The translations under genes and the position numbers were made by a program. The notes beneath the pieces are model-generated. The model saw only the letters and a program-made list of their open reading frames with translations. It was not told the DNA's origin and ran no database searches. 64,000 nt of DNA from Margaritispora aquatica (Eukaryota > Ascomycota > Leotiomycetes > Helotiales > Discinellaceae). This document shows positions 22,760 through 34,386 of this stretch, piece by piece (the first letter of the stretch is position 1; each line of letters opens with the position of its first letter). Location: the NCBI GenBank assembly GCA_007644065.1, contig VJWN01000007.1, forward strand, positions 1,612,001 through 1,676,000, written 5' to 3'.

Positions 22760-25007
22760 ACTGGACACGATTGCGTTCCTTATATTTTTTGTGTTTCTTT
22801 TACTCTTGTTGGGAGGAAGGTTCTACCATAGGCTGGATATGATTGTTGCATGTTGATGGTAGCTCGGAGTTTGGTTGTTTCGGCTGGGCTTGATTGGCTT
22901 GGTTGGTCATGCATAGATAATGTGTTGGCTTGGGTTAGCAGGATGCCGGACAAGAATAATGATTGTATGACGTTCAAACATTGACGAGATTTCGGGACCC
23001 AAATCTGAGCCTTCATAGTGCAGCAGACATGACATGACGTGAGAACGTCACCCAGTAATAGGTCTCGCTTAGAAAGGAGAGAGACATCGGATCAATGTCA
23101 ACACCGAACCGATAAACAAAAGCTAACAATAGATGTCGAGCTCCGGAGCAGCCGATATTTTGTAAAATTCGTCGGAAAGTGTAGTTTTCCGAACTTAGGA
23201 TTGATAGGTGAGATGCTGTTCGTTTGTTGACTTGATTATGCGAAAGCTTAATTTCGAACTTTCGTCAAGCTCAAGCTTGTAATTCGTAATCGTACATCGT
23301 ATGTGATGTCTCTTGTAAGCTGCCGACTGTGGAGCAAGATCTGATCCTCGTTCGTGGTAGTTTTCCGATGTCGGATAGAAAACAAACTGCACGTACGAAA
23401 ATTCAAATTAATTAGATTTTGCTTCTAACAGTTGTGATACCATTGTCGTAGGAGTCGTGTGCGTGGCCAACCCTCATGACGGGATTCGGAGACTGAAGCT
23501 GCGTGAGCTTCACGAGAAGGTTGCATGCCCGAACGTCTGGTTGGACGGTTTGTTTGGTGCAAGCCCGACATCTCAAAGGGAGGGGGCAGACAGCGGGAAC
23601 TTAACCATTTTGTCTTTTGAACGAAATGAAGCTTAAATTATTCAGGGTCTGACTTCGGGTGGCACCACGATTTTCGGGGTCTTTTGGGCGTTGAATGGTT
23701 TGCTTTTGGATAGCTGCTCATGGACACTGGCAACTGCGTAGAAGAGTTCTTTACTTGAGATCGGCAAAGCACTATTTAGCCACATGGAATAGAGGCTATG
23801 GAAGCTAGGACAAAATCACAAGCTATCTCGGCAGCATCTCGTTGTGCAGACTACAAGAAGAGGGGTTGTTCTTGCTCATTTTTTCAGCTGAGTGTAGGGA
23901 TTGTGGTGTAAATTCTGAGGTCTGGAGGTCGCGACAACTGGTGTGAGATCGAAAGAAAGGGGGCGCGCTGTCGGGTTAATCTCCGAGGCCAAGATGGCGA
24001 CAAAATTCTAGAGCCACAGTTCCACATAGCGGAAAAGTAGAAGCTTGGTGCTAAGATCCAGTTTTGAGGTTGTTGTACGGCAGAACTTTCCTACCAGACA
24101 ACATGTGAACATTGGTGGCTGAGTGAGTGGAAGAAGTTTCTCGGTTCCCAGACAATGGGTTCGGAGTCCTGGGTATCTTCCGTTGCTGCTTGTTGATGCT
24201 TTTCGAGCTGCCTACCCCTTTAGACTTGCTAGATTTGTAGGATTGATCGTGTTCGTTCTTCGTACCAACGGTGCGTTAACGGGCCTTCCTTCATATCGTA
24301 TCTCGCTCATCGTATTTTGAATCGCACGACGTAAGGAAGCGGTGGATCTACAGTACCTAATAGAGTGGAAGCTTCTCAGCACTTGGCACCACCATCCTGT
24401 CATATCATGCCTCTCGTAGGTACAATATGCAGCCGCGATTTACCTTCCATATCTAGAACTCCAGATGCAGATTTCAATGAACTGCGCCACCTCTCTTCTC
24501 ATGTTCCACAGATGGGTGTCGACTGTCGAGACTCTGACAAGCGCACTTCCGTGTCTGCGACGGTTGTGGTTGGATGCAACGAGGAAGATGGTAATCTTGT
24601 GCATGGTATGAGTGGTCCACCGTGGAGACTATTGCCCTTGAACTGGAGCGGCTGCAGGCAGGGTCCAATCCCACGCTGGTGTCACACTAAAGTAATTGAC
24701 ATTTGAATAGTAGGTACCTAGGATACGGATACCGATATCCAGCATTAGAAATGAGGTCTGTGACTTGCACATGTGAGCGGCGCAATTATTACCTTAGAGA
24801 ATGGTACTTGTAGAATTGAAGAGAGAAGTATCGCGCGATGTGATTGATGGTGTTTCTTTGGTTCTGCTGCCGGTGTTGTATTCGTCTATTCGTCGTATGC
24901 TTATTAATGTTAAGGTATCTTTGCATGTACAGCTGTACTGTAGAGGTGGGTGGATTGAATTGTAAGATTTACATATTTACATTGACTCAGGTCCATGAAG
25001 TTAAAGT

Positions 25008-25033
25008 CAGATGCAGATGCAGATGCAGATGCA
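25008..25033. repeat. (CAGATG)4 array, left arm of an inverted pair
   Basis: Four CAGATG units plus CA. They are exactly complementary to the array at 25393-25417. Confidence 0.95.
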
Positions 25034-25292
25034 AATTGCCCAAGACACTTTCGGACCTATTTCTGCTTAATGGGCGACCGTAGAAGATATATCTACAGTA
25101 TGGCAATTTCTGGCTAATCTAGCAAGAATCAATGTCTTGGCATAATTAACTAAGATACCTTCTTGGGGTTTCTAAAATACCTTCTTTCCATCAAAGATCA
25201 CATCAGGCTTTCTGTTTTATGCCCTTGATGTTGATTTAGGGTGAAAGTGTCTATCAGATCTTGAATATTGCTTGAAGCTTTCAAGGTTCAGC

Positions 25293-25324
25293 TAGCAGGT
25301 AGCAGGTAGCAGGTAGCAGGTAGC
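25293..25324. repeat. Period-7 array TAGCAGG x4
   Basis: Four perfect copies plus TAGC. Confidence 0.95.
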
Positions 25325-25392
25325 TATCCCGCCTCCGTCTCGAGATTCTCGGATACATACCCTCGTCCTCTCCGCCTCAACCTGCCTGCACC

Positions 25393-25417
25393 TGCATCTG
25401 CATCTGCATCTGCATCT
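25393..25417. repeat. (TGCATC)4 array, right arm of an inverted pair
   Basis: Four tandem hexamers, the reverse complement of the array at 25008-25033, separated from it by about 360 bp. Confidence 0.95.
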
Positions 25418-25934
25418 AAATAGACACTTTTGCTTCTGCACGTCTGCAACGCGGCCTATCCTGTCTCTGTCTCTCCTCTGCAACTCTGCGACTCTGCAAC
25501 ATATCTTCGGTCTAACCGTCTCAAGCTTTTCCTTTTCTTTTCATAATCAGGCTTTCTCTTGCCAGGCAAACAGGCATGCTCTCAAAATCCACGACATCAT
25601 CCAATTGACATCGACAACACCTTACGCCGAAACAATCGGTACCGTACCTGTACCATAAGCGTACCTTTCGCACTACACCAGCTTCACCACCGCTTCTTCT
25701 TCTCTATTCTCTCTAGACTCCTCCTTCGGCGCCTTGCTTGGATTTCTTCTCTTCTTACATTCATTTACCGCTTGTTGCATTTCAGGTACATTGCATGGTG
25801 AGTCAAATTCAACTGTCTCGTTTGTTGCTTTCGGTTCCCCTGAGCCTTGCAAAGCAGCGCGACTAACATTCCCTTTGCTCGCAGCAGATAGATAAAGCAT
25901 CTTTGCTTTAGACACCTAGTCTACTTAATACAAT

Positions 25935-27406
25935 ATGGACGCTCTCATAGCACAATATCGCGGTATCCTCCAGCAATATTACCATATCTACTCACAACAA
26001 TTGCTCGAAAAAGTTCCAGTCATTACCACAACCCAATATGTGACTGCAATAGTAACAGTCTGCATACCTCCGATCATCGCTCTCGTGTTCTACGAACGCG
26101 AGCAAGCTCGACTACTTGCAGAACAACCAAAAGGATGCAGGAAGCTGGGAATGAAAATCGAGTCGAACTTGACTAACGAGTACGACAAGAAATTTTCCGA
26201 AGGACGACCACCATCTACCGAGGAAACATCCGCAGAATGGTGGCGATTGAAAAGCTTGTGGATATACCCAGTGAAGAGTTGTAGAGGAGTAGAGTTGAAT
26301 AGGGGTACCATTGTGGCTACCGGTATGGAATATGATCGCCAGTTCACATTTGCCCAGCTCAAAAGCCCATTTCCTGTGGCTGCGGATACGCCAGAGAAGG
26401 AGAAGGCCGCGCACAAATGGGAATTCATTACGCAGAGACAATACCCATTGTTGGCAAAAGTTAGAACTGAGATGTGGGTTCCAGATCAGAGCGTGGATTC
26501 ATATGTGGCACACTGTGACGATGTGGAATCCGGTGGTGTAATCATCATGAGCTTTCCTTACCAGGAGGCCGGATGGAGGGGTCAAGTTGCCAAATGGGGT
26601 GCTAAGGTCAAGGGCACGATTCCTGAGAAGCAATTCCGTGTCCCATTCAACCCATCCCCGGTTCAGGTCGAAAAGGCTGGCTACACGTATGAGAAGATGA
26701 CCATCTGGAAAGACACCGTGGACGCCTTGAACTTGGAAATTGAGATTCCAGACGAATTAAGGTATTATTTGGGAATTAGCAATAAGCTCGGTCTCTTCAG
26801 AATCGACAACTCGAAATTGAGAGAAGTCCACAGAAATGCCCCAACTAAGGCCGAACTCGGATACCAGCCAGTTACCGGCTTTCAAGATGCTGTAGGTTGA
26901 CTTGTTTCAAATATGATGGCTTTTTCTAACATTCTCAGTATCCTCTCCATCTCATCAACCTTGCAAGTGTCCGCGACGTCGAGGCTCAAATGCCAAAGGA
27001 GAAGGGTGCACCACGCTTATCTGCCATGCGATTCCGTGCCAATCTCATTATCACTGGTCCAGATGCATACAATGAAGATACTTGGAGACGCATTAAGATC
27101 GGCTACTACGAATATGATGTTTCATGTCGTACAGCACGCTGCAAGATGCCCAATGTTGATCAAGTGACTGGCGAGCGACACCCCGACCAACCAGACAGAA
27201 CGTTACGGAGTTTTAGAGCTGTAGACGAAGGCACTGGCCCAAACGTTGGGTGCTTAGGTGTACAAATGGTCCCAATAAGCAAGGAGAGCGCCGTGAGAGT
27301 TGGTGACGAGTATGCTTTGGCCCCCCTTCTAAACGATGGACAAGCTGCTAACAAAAATAGAATTACGGTCATTGAAGTTGGCGAACATCATTACGTCAAA
27401 CAGTAG
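25935..27406 (+). CDS. MOSC-domain protein, mARC-like molybdenum cofactor enzyme, membrane-anchored
   Basis: Two exons (25935-26891, 26939-27406; 47-bp intron) encode 474 residues. A hydrophobic anchor lies near residues 34-52 (VTAIVTVCIPPIIALVFYER). The MOSC N-terminal barrel begins with LKSLWIYPVKSCRGVELN, the classic start of this fold, and is followed by GMEYDRQFTF. The MOSC domain reads through LINLASVRDVEAQMP and RFRANLIITGPDAYNEDTW to SCRTARCKMPNVD, where Cys387 matches the conserved Mo-ligand cysteine of mitochondrial amidoxime-reducing components. mARC enzymes reduce N-hydroxylated substrates with cytochrome b5 as electron donor. That role is known for the family and inferred here. 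A charged linker separates anchor and barrel. A leader intron is likely at 25798-25884. The anchor would place it in an organelle or ER membrane; which one cannot be read from sequence. Confidence 0.9.
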
Positions 27407-28899
27407 AAGAAGCGCCATTCGTCTTCCTTTATCTGCTTTAACGTACATACGAACAATGAATGCTGTTTGGGCCATGGAGTTTTCGTCATTTCGGTAATTT
27501 GTACAGTCACTGCTTCTGTATGTCAGGAATAGCAGCAGTCTGTATACGGAATGAACGAGAATGCCCAATTGAATACCTATGAGATGAGCAAAAAGAACGC
27601 TCCTCCCGACACCTTCGTTCTTGCGGGAGCAGAGCATTAAACTATCAAACTTGTAATTATGTAGCTTGTTGTTATCGTTGGAGTTACCTCTCGAGATTCT
27701 TCTGGGGTTTGGGTTGATTTTACCCACATTGCATCATGGCAATACTGCTTTGTTCTTCTTTGTCTTCGTGTGCTTATTCGGCATGAGGTTTGCGGGATTA
27801 TTCTATAGACTTTTGCTCGACTTGGACTTCAGGAATGAATGGAATCTGTATCTGGAGGGTCTGTTGTCTGTATGAGGTTGGAATGGGATGGGAAATGGGA
27901 CGTAAAGGAGTTGGTGTGTGACACGCAGATGTGTCTTCTCTGTTCATTGGAATTAGAGTATAGTTCAGTCTGGTGTATAGGTAGACGACTGATTGAAGTT
28001 TGGCGTGGGTTGGGAATGAAAATCTTGACCACGCTATCAATGGTTTTTGATCTGCGCTTGTACGTGATGCATGTGTATTGTGATGTCCTCAACCAGGTGG
28101 GATGTATCAGTGATATGAGTGAACTTCGTCAATTCTAACTCCACCATTGTCGCTTAGCTTTTATTGCAAACCTCCTAGTGTTCCACATTCTACCTCCCTC
28201 CCTCCTGAATTGCCAGAGTTGATTCAACGCTGCACATACAAAGAAAGACATTTCTTCTTTTAAAGTAAATATGAAGGGGCGGTGTAGTATGATGTACGGC
28301 GTTACGTTTAGAAATTGAACTAGAAATAGGTAATCTCCCAGAGGAAAGCTTCATTTCTTAGGTAATACTCACTTTGGACTGACGTTTGATTTACCTACCC
28401 ATCTACTTAATTAATACCCATCCATGCATTCATAGAGACTTCAATTTGGTTCATCTGGTTGGATATCTGGTAGCAGGTCGGGTCCTGTGTTGATTACAGC
28501 AGTGGCACAGCAGTAGCAGCAATATTATATATAGTTCCTTCAAGAAGAAATAATGACACATTATCGTGTTACGAGTTTTAGACCTAGGGTCGCGAATCGA
28601 AAGCGTGGAAGTGAATGGAAAGGAAATGGAACCGGCATAGAGGAATGATAAGTAGGGATTTGTGTAATGTTGGTAGGTCAGCAATCAGTAGCTCTCTATC
28701 TGGGGATCGAATTCGCTTACTCGGTACTTAACTCTTAGATGTGGAAAAGCTCTTCCATCCAGCTACTGATATGCGTGAGCTAAAGTATAGGCGTAAAATA
28801 TACCTATCTAAGATTGAACCTCAGGCCAAGTTCTTCGAATGTTAGTACCATATACGTAGCTAAGTCCCGCTAAACAAACGTTTTGTTTCCCTAACTTAC

Positions 28900-28940
<41 letters not shown>

Positions 28941-29710
28941 GAGTGTTCTTAGAGAAAGTATTGTGCGTTTATGCGTTTATGCGTTCGTGCCCAAACGCTT
29001 AACCTTCACTGATTCACTGAGATCTACTGAGCAGCACAGAATCAAAATTAAAATTCAACTCAATACGCACCCTAAAAAGTTCGAAATGCCCATGATATTG
29101 AAAAAAAATCAATTTTTCGGTTGTTGTCGATTTCTCATTTGATTCACGAGAAACGATGTTAGGGGGCTTGAATCACTTTGTGGATGTCTAATCAACGGAA
29201 TCAGATTTAGTGTTAAGACACGAAAAGTGAAGTAAGTTCAACAACGCAGGCGCTGCTATAGGTATGTTGAATGTATAGATGAGAGGACAGATGAATGGAT
29301 AGATCATGGATGGATGAAGAAAAGAATTGCAGTTAGATTGGAAGATAGACACATAAGCTCGATTTCACATGACATTTAGCGAGAGGTAGACAATTCAGTC
29401 ATTCTCAGCGCAAAGAACAGGCACCACCTAAGCAGCAAAGAGAACAGTACTAGCAAGTCATCCACCCACTAATACTGGTGCAAACTTCAAGTTGGCATGT
29501 GCCTGCTGTTGTTGCATCCGTTAGAGATAGAGAGGCTATACAATGAATCATACATCGCATTAACAGTACTAATTCATCAACGCTTCACCTCCGGCACCCC
29601 ACAAACGCCTACCTACCCTCCCGCATCCAGTCCATACCGTTGGTAACTCTTCTCATTTCCATAAATAATGTAGCAGGTTCGGGTTGCACTCTTCAGGTCA
29701 AGCCACCCCC
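27407..29710. other. 2.3-kb intergenic region (tail-to-tail)
   Basis: This separates the 3' ends of the mARC-like gene (+) and the CUE1-like gene (-). I see no gene. A (TC)n run lies at 28903-28937. Confidence 0.6.
28903..28937. repeat. (TC)17 microsatellite
   Basis: Uninterrupted TC dinucleotides. Confidence 0.96.
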
Positions 29711-30560
29711 TCAGCTCTCCTGGCCCTTCAACGCCTCCTCCGCAACCTTCGCCTCCATCTTCCTCCTCGCCGCTAGAATCATCTCCTCCCTCCTCCGCTG
29801 CAGCAGCGCCTGCCTCTCATTCTTGTTCGTGCTCCACGCCTGTGTCTTCTTTCCCGATCCACCATTTGCACCTGCACTCCCACTCGCGCTCGCACTTGTA
29901 GCATCCTCACCTAAACCCTCTGCTCGACTGGCGTCTTCGGCTAGTTTGGATTTGAGATTGTATCGTGTGATGAGATCAGGTTGTAATGATTTCGGTGCGC
30001 TGGACGTTGCGGTCGTGGATGCAGAGCTGGATGACAAGCCGGCGGGGAGAGGTGGCTGGAAGGATTGTGGTGGCTAGAATAGGTACTTGTTAGCCTTTCT
30101 CTTTCAACAATGCCTTAAATCCATCTGCTATCTCCTCGACCAAACCGAAACCCAAACCCAAGCCTAGTCTCATTTAGATAAGGCCCTCCCCCTCTCCAAA
30201 CCCCTCTTCGAGCCACCCAGAACAAAAAGCCAAAAGGTAACAGAAGGCATTACTCACAACCTCCAACCCCCTCCCACTCAACACCCTCTCCGTAGTCGCG
30301 ACCACATTCCCCCCATTCCGCTGCAAATCCCACATGATGCTCCGCCTCGACACCTGTGGAAACATCTGCTGTATGCGCTCGACATCCGCCTCTCTTGCAC
30401 GCACATTGATCGCATGCGCCGCTGCACTGATCCCGCCTCGCTGGTTCGCCCCTCCTGCTCCCGGCTGTGCGTTGGAGGAGAAGAAGAAATACCGGATCGC
30501 GAGACCGCCGAGCACGATGACCAGGAGGAGCTGCGGCACGTTGATCGTTTGATCTGCCAT
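29711..30560 (-). CDS. cue1: CUE1-like ER membrane protein (ubiquitin-binding CUE domain)
   Basis: Two exons (30258-30560, 29711-30073; 184-bp intron) encode 221 residues. In yeast, Cue1 anchors the E2 Ubc7 at the ER membrane and activates it for ER-associated degradation. The sequence shows an N-terminal hydrophobic helix (about residues 9-27, LLLVIVLGGLAIRYFFF). A Gly/Ala-rich linker follows, then a CUE domain at about 55-97 (READVERIQQMFPQVSRRSI with the MFP motif, followed by TTERVLSG). The C-terminal half is low-complexity Ser/Ala and ends in a highly charged helix (KNERQALLQRRREEMILAAR), consistent with the Ubc7-binding region. The exon join gives RGLEV followed by PPQSFQPPLPAG. The start is the ATG at 30558-30560. 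Assignment rests on this architecture and on the CUE motif. Confidence 0.88.
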
Positions 30561-31332
30561 TGTTGGGGAGGTTTGGCGTGGATGGTAGGTGTGTACCGCT
30601 GTGTATTGTATGGTCCGTTTTCTGCCTATGTGTGCGTGCGTATCTCTTGTTGGAAAAGAGGAAATGGGTAGCTAGGCACTCGTGTAGAGGATGTGTGTCT
30701 TTATACGAACTCCTTGAGGGATAGGTTGGGAATCAGGGAACCCTGGATTGTCCTCACTGGCGTATAATAGTATCTTTCTTTGCCTACTTTTGTTAAGTCT
30801 TTCACCTAGCGCCTATGGGTGGAGATGAAGCAATTCCGAGCACTGCGTAAGGAGATTCAAGGTTCATTTGAAGATTGATATCTTCGTTGAGGAATTGGTG
30901 GTTCTTTTGGTAAATAAGGTAGTATTCTTCAGCAGTTCGTAAGTGAGGTGAGGTGGGCTTTCCGTCATGCCAAGGTTCCATTGACTACAAGTACTATCAC
31001 GTGTCTCAATGCTTATCTGACAGATTACCTAAGATACGCTTTTCTCGAAGTAATATATGCAGAATTCATTCAACTAGAGTTTCGAGGATGTTGATTCTGG
31101 GGAGTGTATGCTTCGATTGTCCCATAAGTTTTGTACACTTTGCAAGTATGCGTTACGTTTCCTTGAATGCCACCAGTATTCTTAATTTGATGTTGACCCA
31201 ACGCCGTTCCATAAAAGCCCCATGCTAGTTATGTACTCCATTTGCAAACCACAACATGAGTCCGTCCAACATAGTAGCCATTATGCAAGGGGCGATGCAT
31301 TATTTGCAAGGTCCAACAAAAAAACAAGGATA
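30561..31332. other. Intergenic: CUE1-like promoter and NOT2 3' flank
   Basis: Two minus-strand genes flank these 772 bp. No gene or notable repeat is visible. Confidence 0.5.
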
Positions 31333-33691
31333 TTATACCAACAGCCTTGTAAGCGGTGGCATCGGAGCAGGTGTGTTCTCAAGATCCTCGTATACGAGAG
31401 TTAGCTCTCTCTGCAACATCAATTAGCTTAGTAGATGTCTAGCAGTAGATATTACAAACCCTGTCTTTCGACCATGTCTTGATGTCGAAGAAGATATAAT
31501 ATCCTCGCTCCGTGCCATTCCCTAAAGGTTGAGGTAGCATAGTATCATCCTTTGTCAGCCATAACTGCAACTTCTTGTGAAAACGCCAGTTACGGACATT
31601 CCTAACAGACAGGTGGTCAGTACAATTTACAATAATCCACGCGGTACTATCTTACAGTTCCGTAGCAGCTAGAATTTGCTGTATATCCCCAGGATTGGTG
31701 TAAAACATGAAGATTAATGCTTCCTCGTTGAAATTCGATAGCTTGGTGTCAAGGGCTGCAATATTTGTCACAGTGTAGCATTCGGGCAGTGTGAACCGTG
31801 GGACAGACGGCCTTGGTGGCTCATCGTTAAATAATGAGTAGGTCTGCGAAGATAAGTTCCTGTCACGCGCGTAAGCAAATCGTCATGTACATGATTGAAA
31901 TGGACGAACTCAGAATTGAGATCAAGTTGATAAGACCCAATGTTCTCGCCAGCAACCATTGCTGCATAGTCTGGGAAGTTTGTCATCATGAAAGTGAAAC
32001 CCTTCAAGCCCCACTTGTCGATTTCATTCATGCCAGCCATAACATCCTGAACCTCAGGGCCAGATTCTTCCGCATTGCTTTGCGACGCAGAGTCCATTGT
32101 CTGGGATCGTGGAATGGCAGAGTCCTGGTCCCGTGATGGACCATCCGGGCGCGTCATATTTGATTGAGCAATGCTGCCTTCACGCTGGCCAAGGTTCATT
32201 GTTGAAGAAAATTGGTTGTTCATGAAAGCCTGTTGAATTAGCCTTGCGGCGCGCTTTTGTTGTTATCAAATTCACTTACGCTCGCTTCACTTTCGGAAAT
32301 ACCACCTAAGCCTTGCCTATTTGACTCAGTTGGTGATCTAGAATTCGATACTCCTTCAGTTGAATCGTCAGCCCCCGCAAAGTTATGATTTCAAGGCACC
32401 AACCCGATAAGCTCGCCGGCGAAGCAACCCTATTACCAGATGGAACTCGACTACCACCAGAAATGCTAAGTGCATTCAATAGACCATTCCGACTTGGCTG
32501 CGAAGGTTGCACAGAGCCAAACCCCATTCCATTCGGTGGCGGACCCCCAAACCCAATATTTTGTATCCGGTCCTGACCAATATCACCGTTCGCGTTTCGA
32601 TTTAGAGGGGGAAACTCGTCCGTCGCATTCGATTGTGAAGATTGACCAACTGGGGTCTGGCCAAATCGGAAGGCAGCTTGACTACTAGGTAACTGCGACG
32701 AAGAGCTAAAGAGATCGTCCTGCTGCTGCTGAGTTTGCTGCTGAGCATTCAGTTGTTGCTGTGACGAGAGAGCAGACTGCTGCTGCATGTGCATATTGCC
32801 TGGCAGTCCAATGTTTCGATTTCCTGGCGCCGCCCACGTCGACTGACTTCGCTGCGGTTGATTGCCAGATAGAGATGGGAATTCGCTGTTGCGTATCAGT
32901 TCTGTACTGCATTTACTCCCTCTCCGCGTCTTAGTTCACACTCACGATAGGTCCAGAGGTGTTTGAGATTGCGATGATCCCGTCATGGCCTGCGCGAAAC
33001 TTGCCATCGAGCCAGTTGGTCGCGAATTCAGTCCAGCTCCACCACCCATTGGCATTCCAGCTCCAAAGGCCCAGCTTGATCCATTACTTGCTGCCACACG
33101 GAAAAGGTCAGCCTATCAATTCTTGTGGTCATTATGCCACTACTTATTACACTGCTCGTTGGGCACCATACGCATCTTTCCTCCTGGCTGTATACGACTC
33201 GGCACGCGATTCTGGGGCATCTGCTGCTGATTTGAGTATTGACTTGGGATTCCGCGCAATGTTTGAGGTCCGACGGCTTTAATTGACTTGTCAGCTTGAG
33301 CCCTTGGTACTTTTGACAAACAATGCGCAAGAGCAAACAAGCACAGCAAGGCAAAGAGGACCAAAGCACAGTATGTCAAAAGCGAGGGCAATACGAGAGT
33401 ATCTGAGCTTGCGCGACCCCTTCTCAGCCAGGATAGGCCGGATACCCTTCGCAGAATTTAATGGTGATGCACATGGTTCGAGATCCGCCCAGTGTGCATT
33501 TTTACGCCTCCAGTTCCAGCACCACAGCCACCAGAACCAGCTCGCAGATGACCCAATGCCCATCCATCCTACTTCTTAAAATGTCCGCCGCGCGACCAAG
33601 TCCAGGAAGTCCCATGGCGTATCCAGGAGGAGCAAAAACAGCGGGGCAGTTTGTGGGGAAGGAGGAAGTAGTTCATACCTGGCCGATTCAT
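31333..33691 (-). CDS. not2: NOT2 (CDC36), CCR4-NOT complex subunit
   Basis: A nine-exon model (33679-33691, 33172-33276, 32946-33090, 32404-32885, 32280-32353, 31910-32229, 31656-31859, 31460-31601, 31333-31410) gives 520 residues with all phases consistent. NOT2 is a scaffold subunit of CCR4-NOT in mRNA deadenylation and transcription control. The N-terminal half is Gly/Ser/Gln-rich with the conserved TPLDLSEFPSLSGN and ATDEFPPLNRNANGDIGQDR segments. The C-terminal NOT box domain starts near DKWGLKGF. It continues through LPECYTVTNIAALDTKLSNF and MFYTNPGDIQQILAATEL to RNWRFHKKLQLWLTKDD and GYYIFFDIKTWSKDR. The last exon, RELTLVYEDLE to the TAA at 31333-31335, is usually missed because the frame before it runs into a stop inside the 49-bp intron. 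The first coding exon is only 13 nt (ATG AAT CGG CCA G). Confidence 0.92.
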
Positions 33692-34386
33692 CGTTGCATG
33701 TATTGTTGGCCGGATTTCTGAGTGTGTTGTTTATATCGGCAACGAATAGTGTAAGGTAGTATTGTATAGGTACGGTGAGTGAAGTGTGTCTTGTTCTCGT
33801 TGAACTTCTTCTTGTGAGCTTTTGGATTTGGTAAGTGAGGTAGGAAGCCTCGAAGCACTAGTTGAGCCTAGCGCCAAAAGCATGTCTTGACCGCATGAGC
33901 AGTCGTCTCACGCAGATATTCTAGTAAATGAGTCTCGACGACGTAACCATCAAACGTGTTATCAGTTTAATACGAATTGAAACTTTCTATGTCTTTTGGC
34001 ATTCAAAACTCTTGTTCTCGTGTTCTATCAAGACATTATGATGCATAGATGCTGTACAACCAACCCAGAATTCCCTGACTTTTCTATCTCTATTCTATAA
34101 GCACTACACCAATATCTCTTGTGCGTCGTAAGTCGTAATATAATCCCGCCCTTTGTAACCCCTCCCCTTGTTGTACATGTAGCATCGTTGCTATATCCCT
34201 TTTTAGAGAATTACGTGCTGTGATCGATTAAGGGCAAGTTTGTTGTATTTTGAGTGCTTATTCTCTGTCCACAAATTCTACCGTTCATAGCCTCTTGAGG
34301 CCTCTTGAAGAACGAACATTTCTCGGTCCCAACTTTCCGATGAAATTCTGCATGACTGAGAAGTTGCTGAAGAGTCTGATCGGGTA
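33692..34386. other. Intergenic: NOT2 promoter and 3' flank of the transcription factor
   Basis: Tandem minus-strand genes flank these 695 bp. No gene is visible. Confidence 0.5.

Larger units (their letters stand above)
22760..25934. other. 3.2-kb intergenic region between SMC2 and the mARC-like gene
   Basis: No supported gene. Short frames (for example 24365-24706) have no recognisable features. The distal half holds complementary hexamer arrays and a heptamer array (listed). The last 350 bp are CT-rich and likely form the 5' untranslated region of the next gene, including a probable leader intron at 25798-25884 (GTGAGT donor, GACTAAC branch, GCAG acceptor). Confidence 0.55.
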
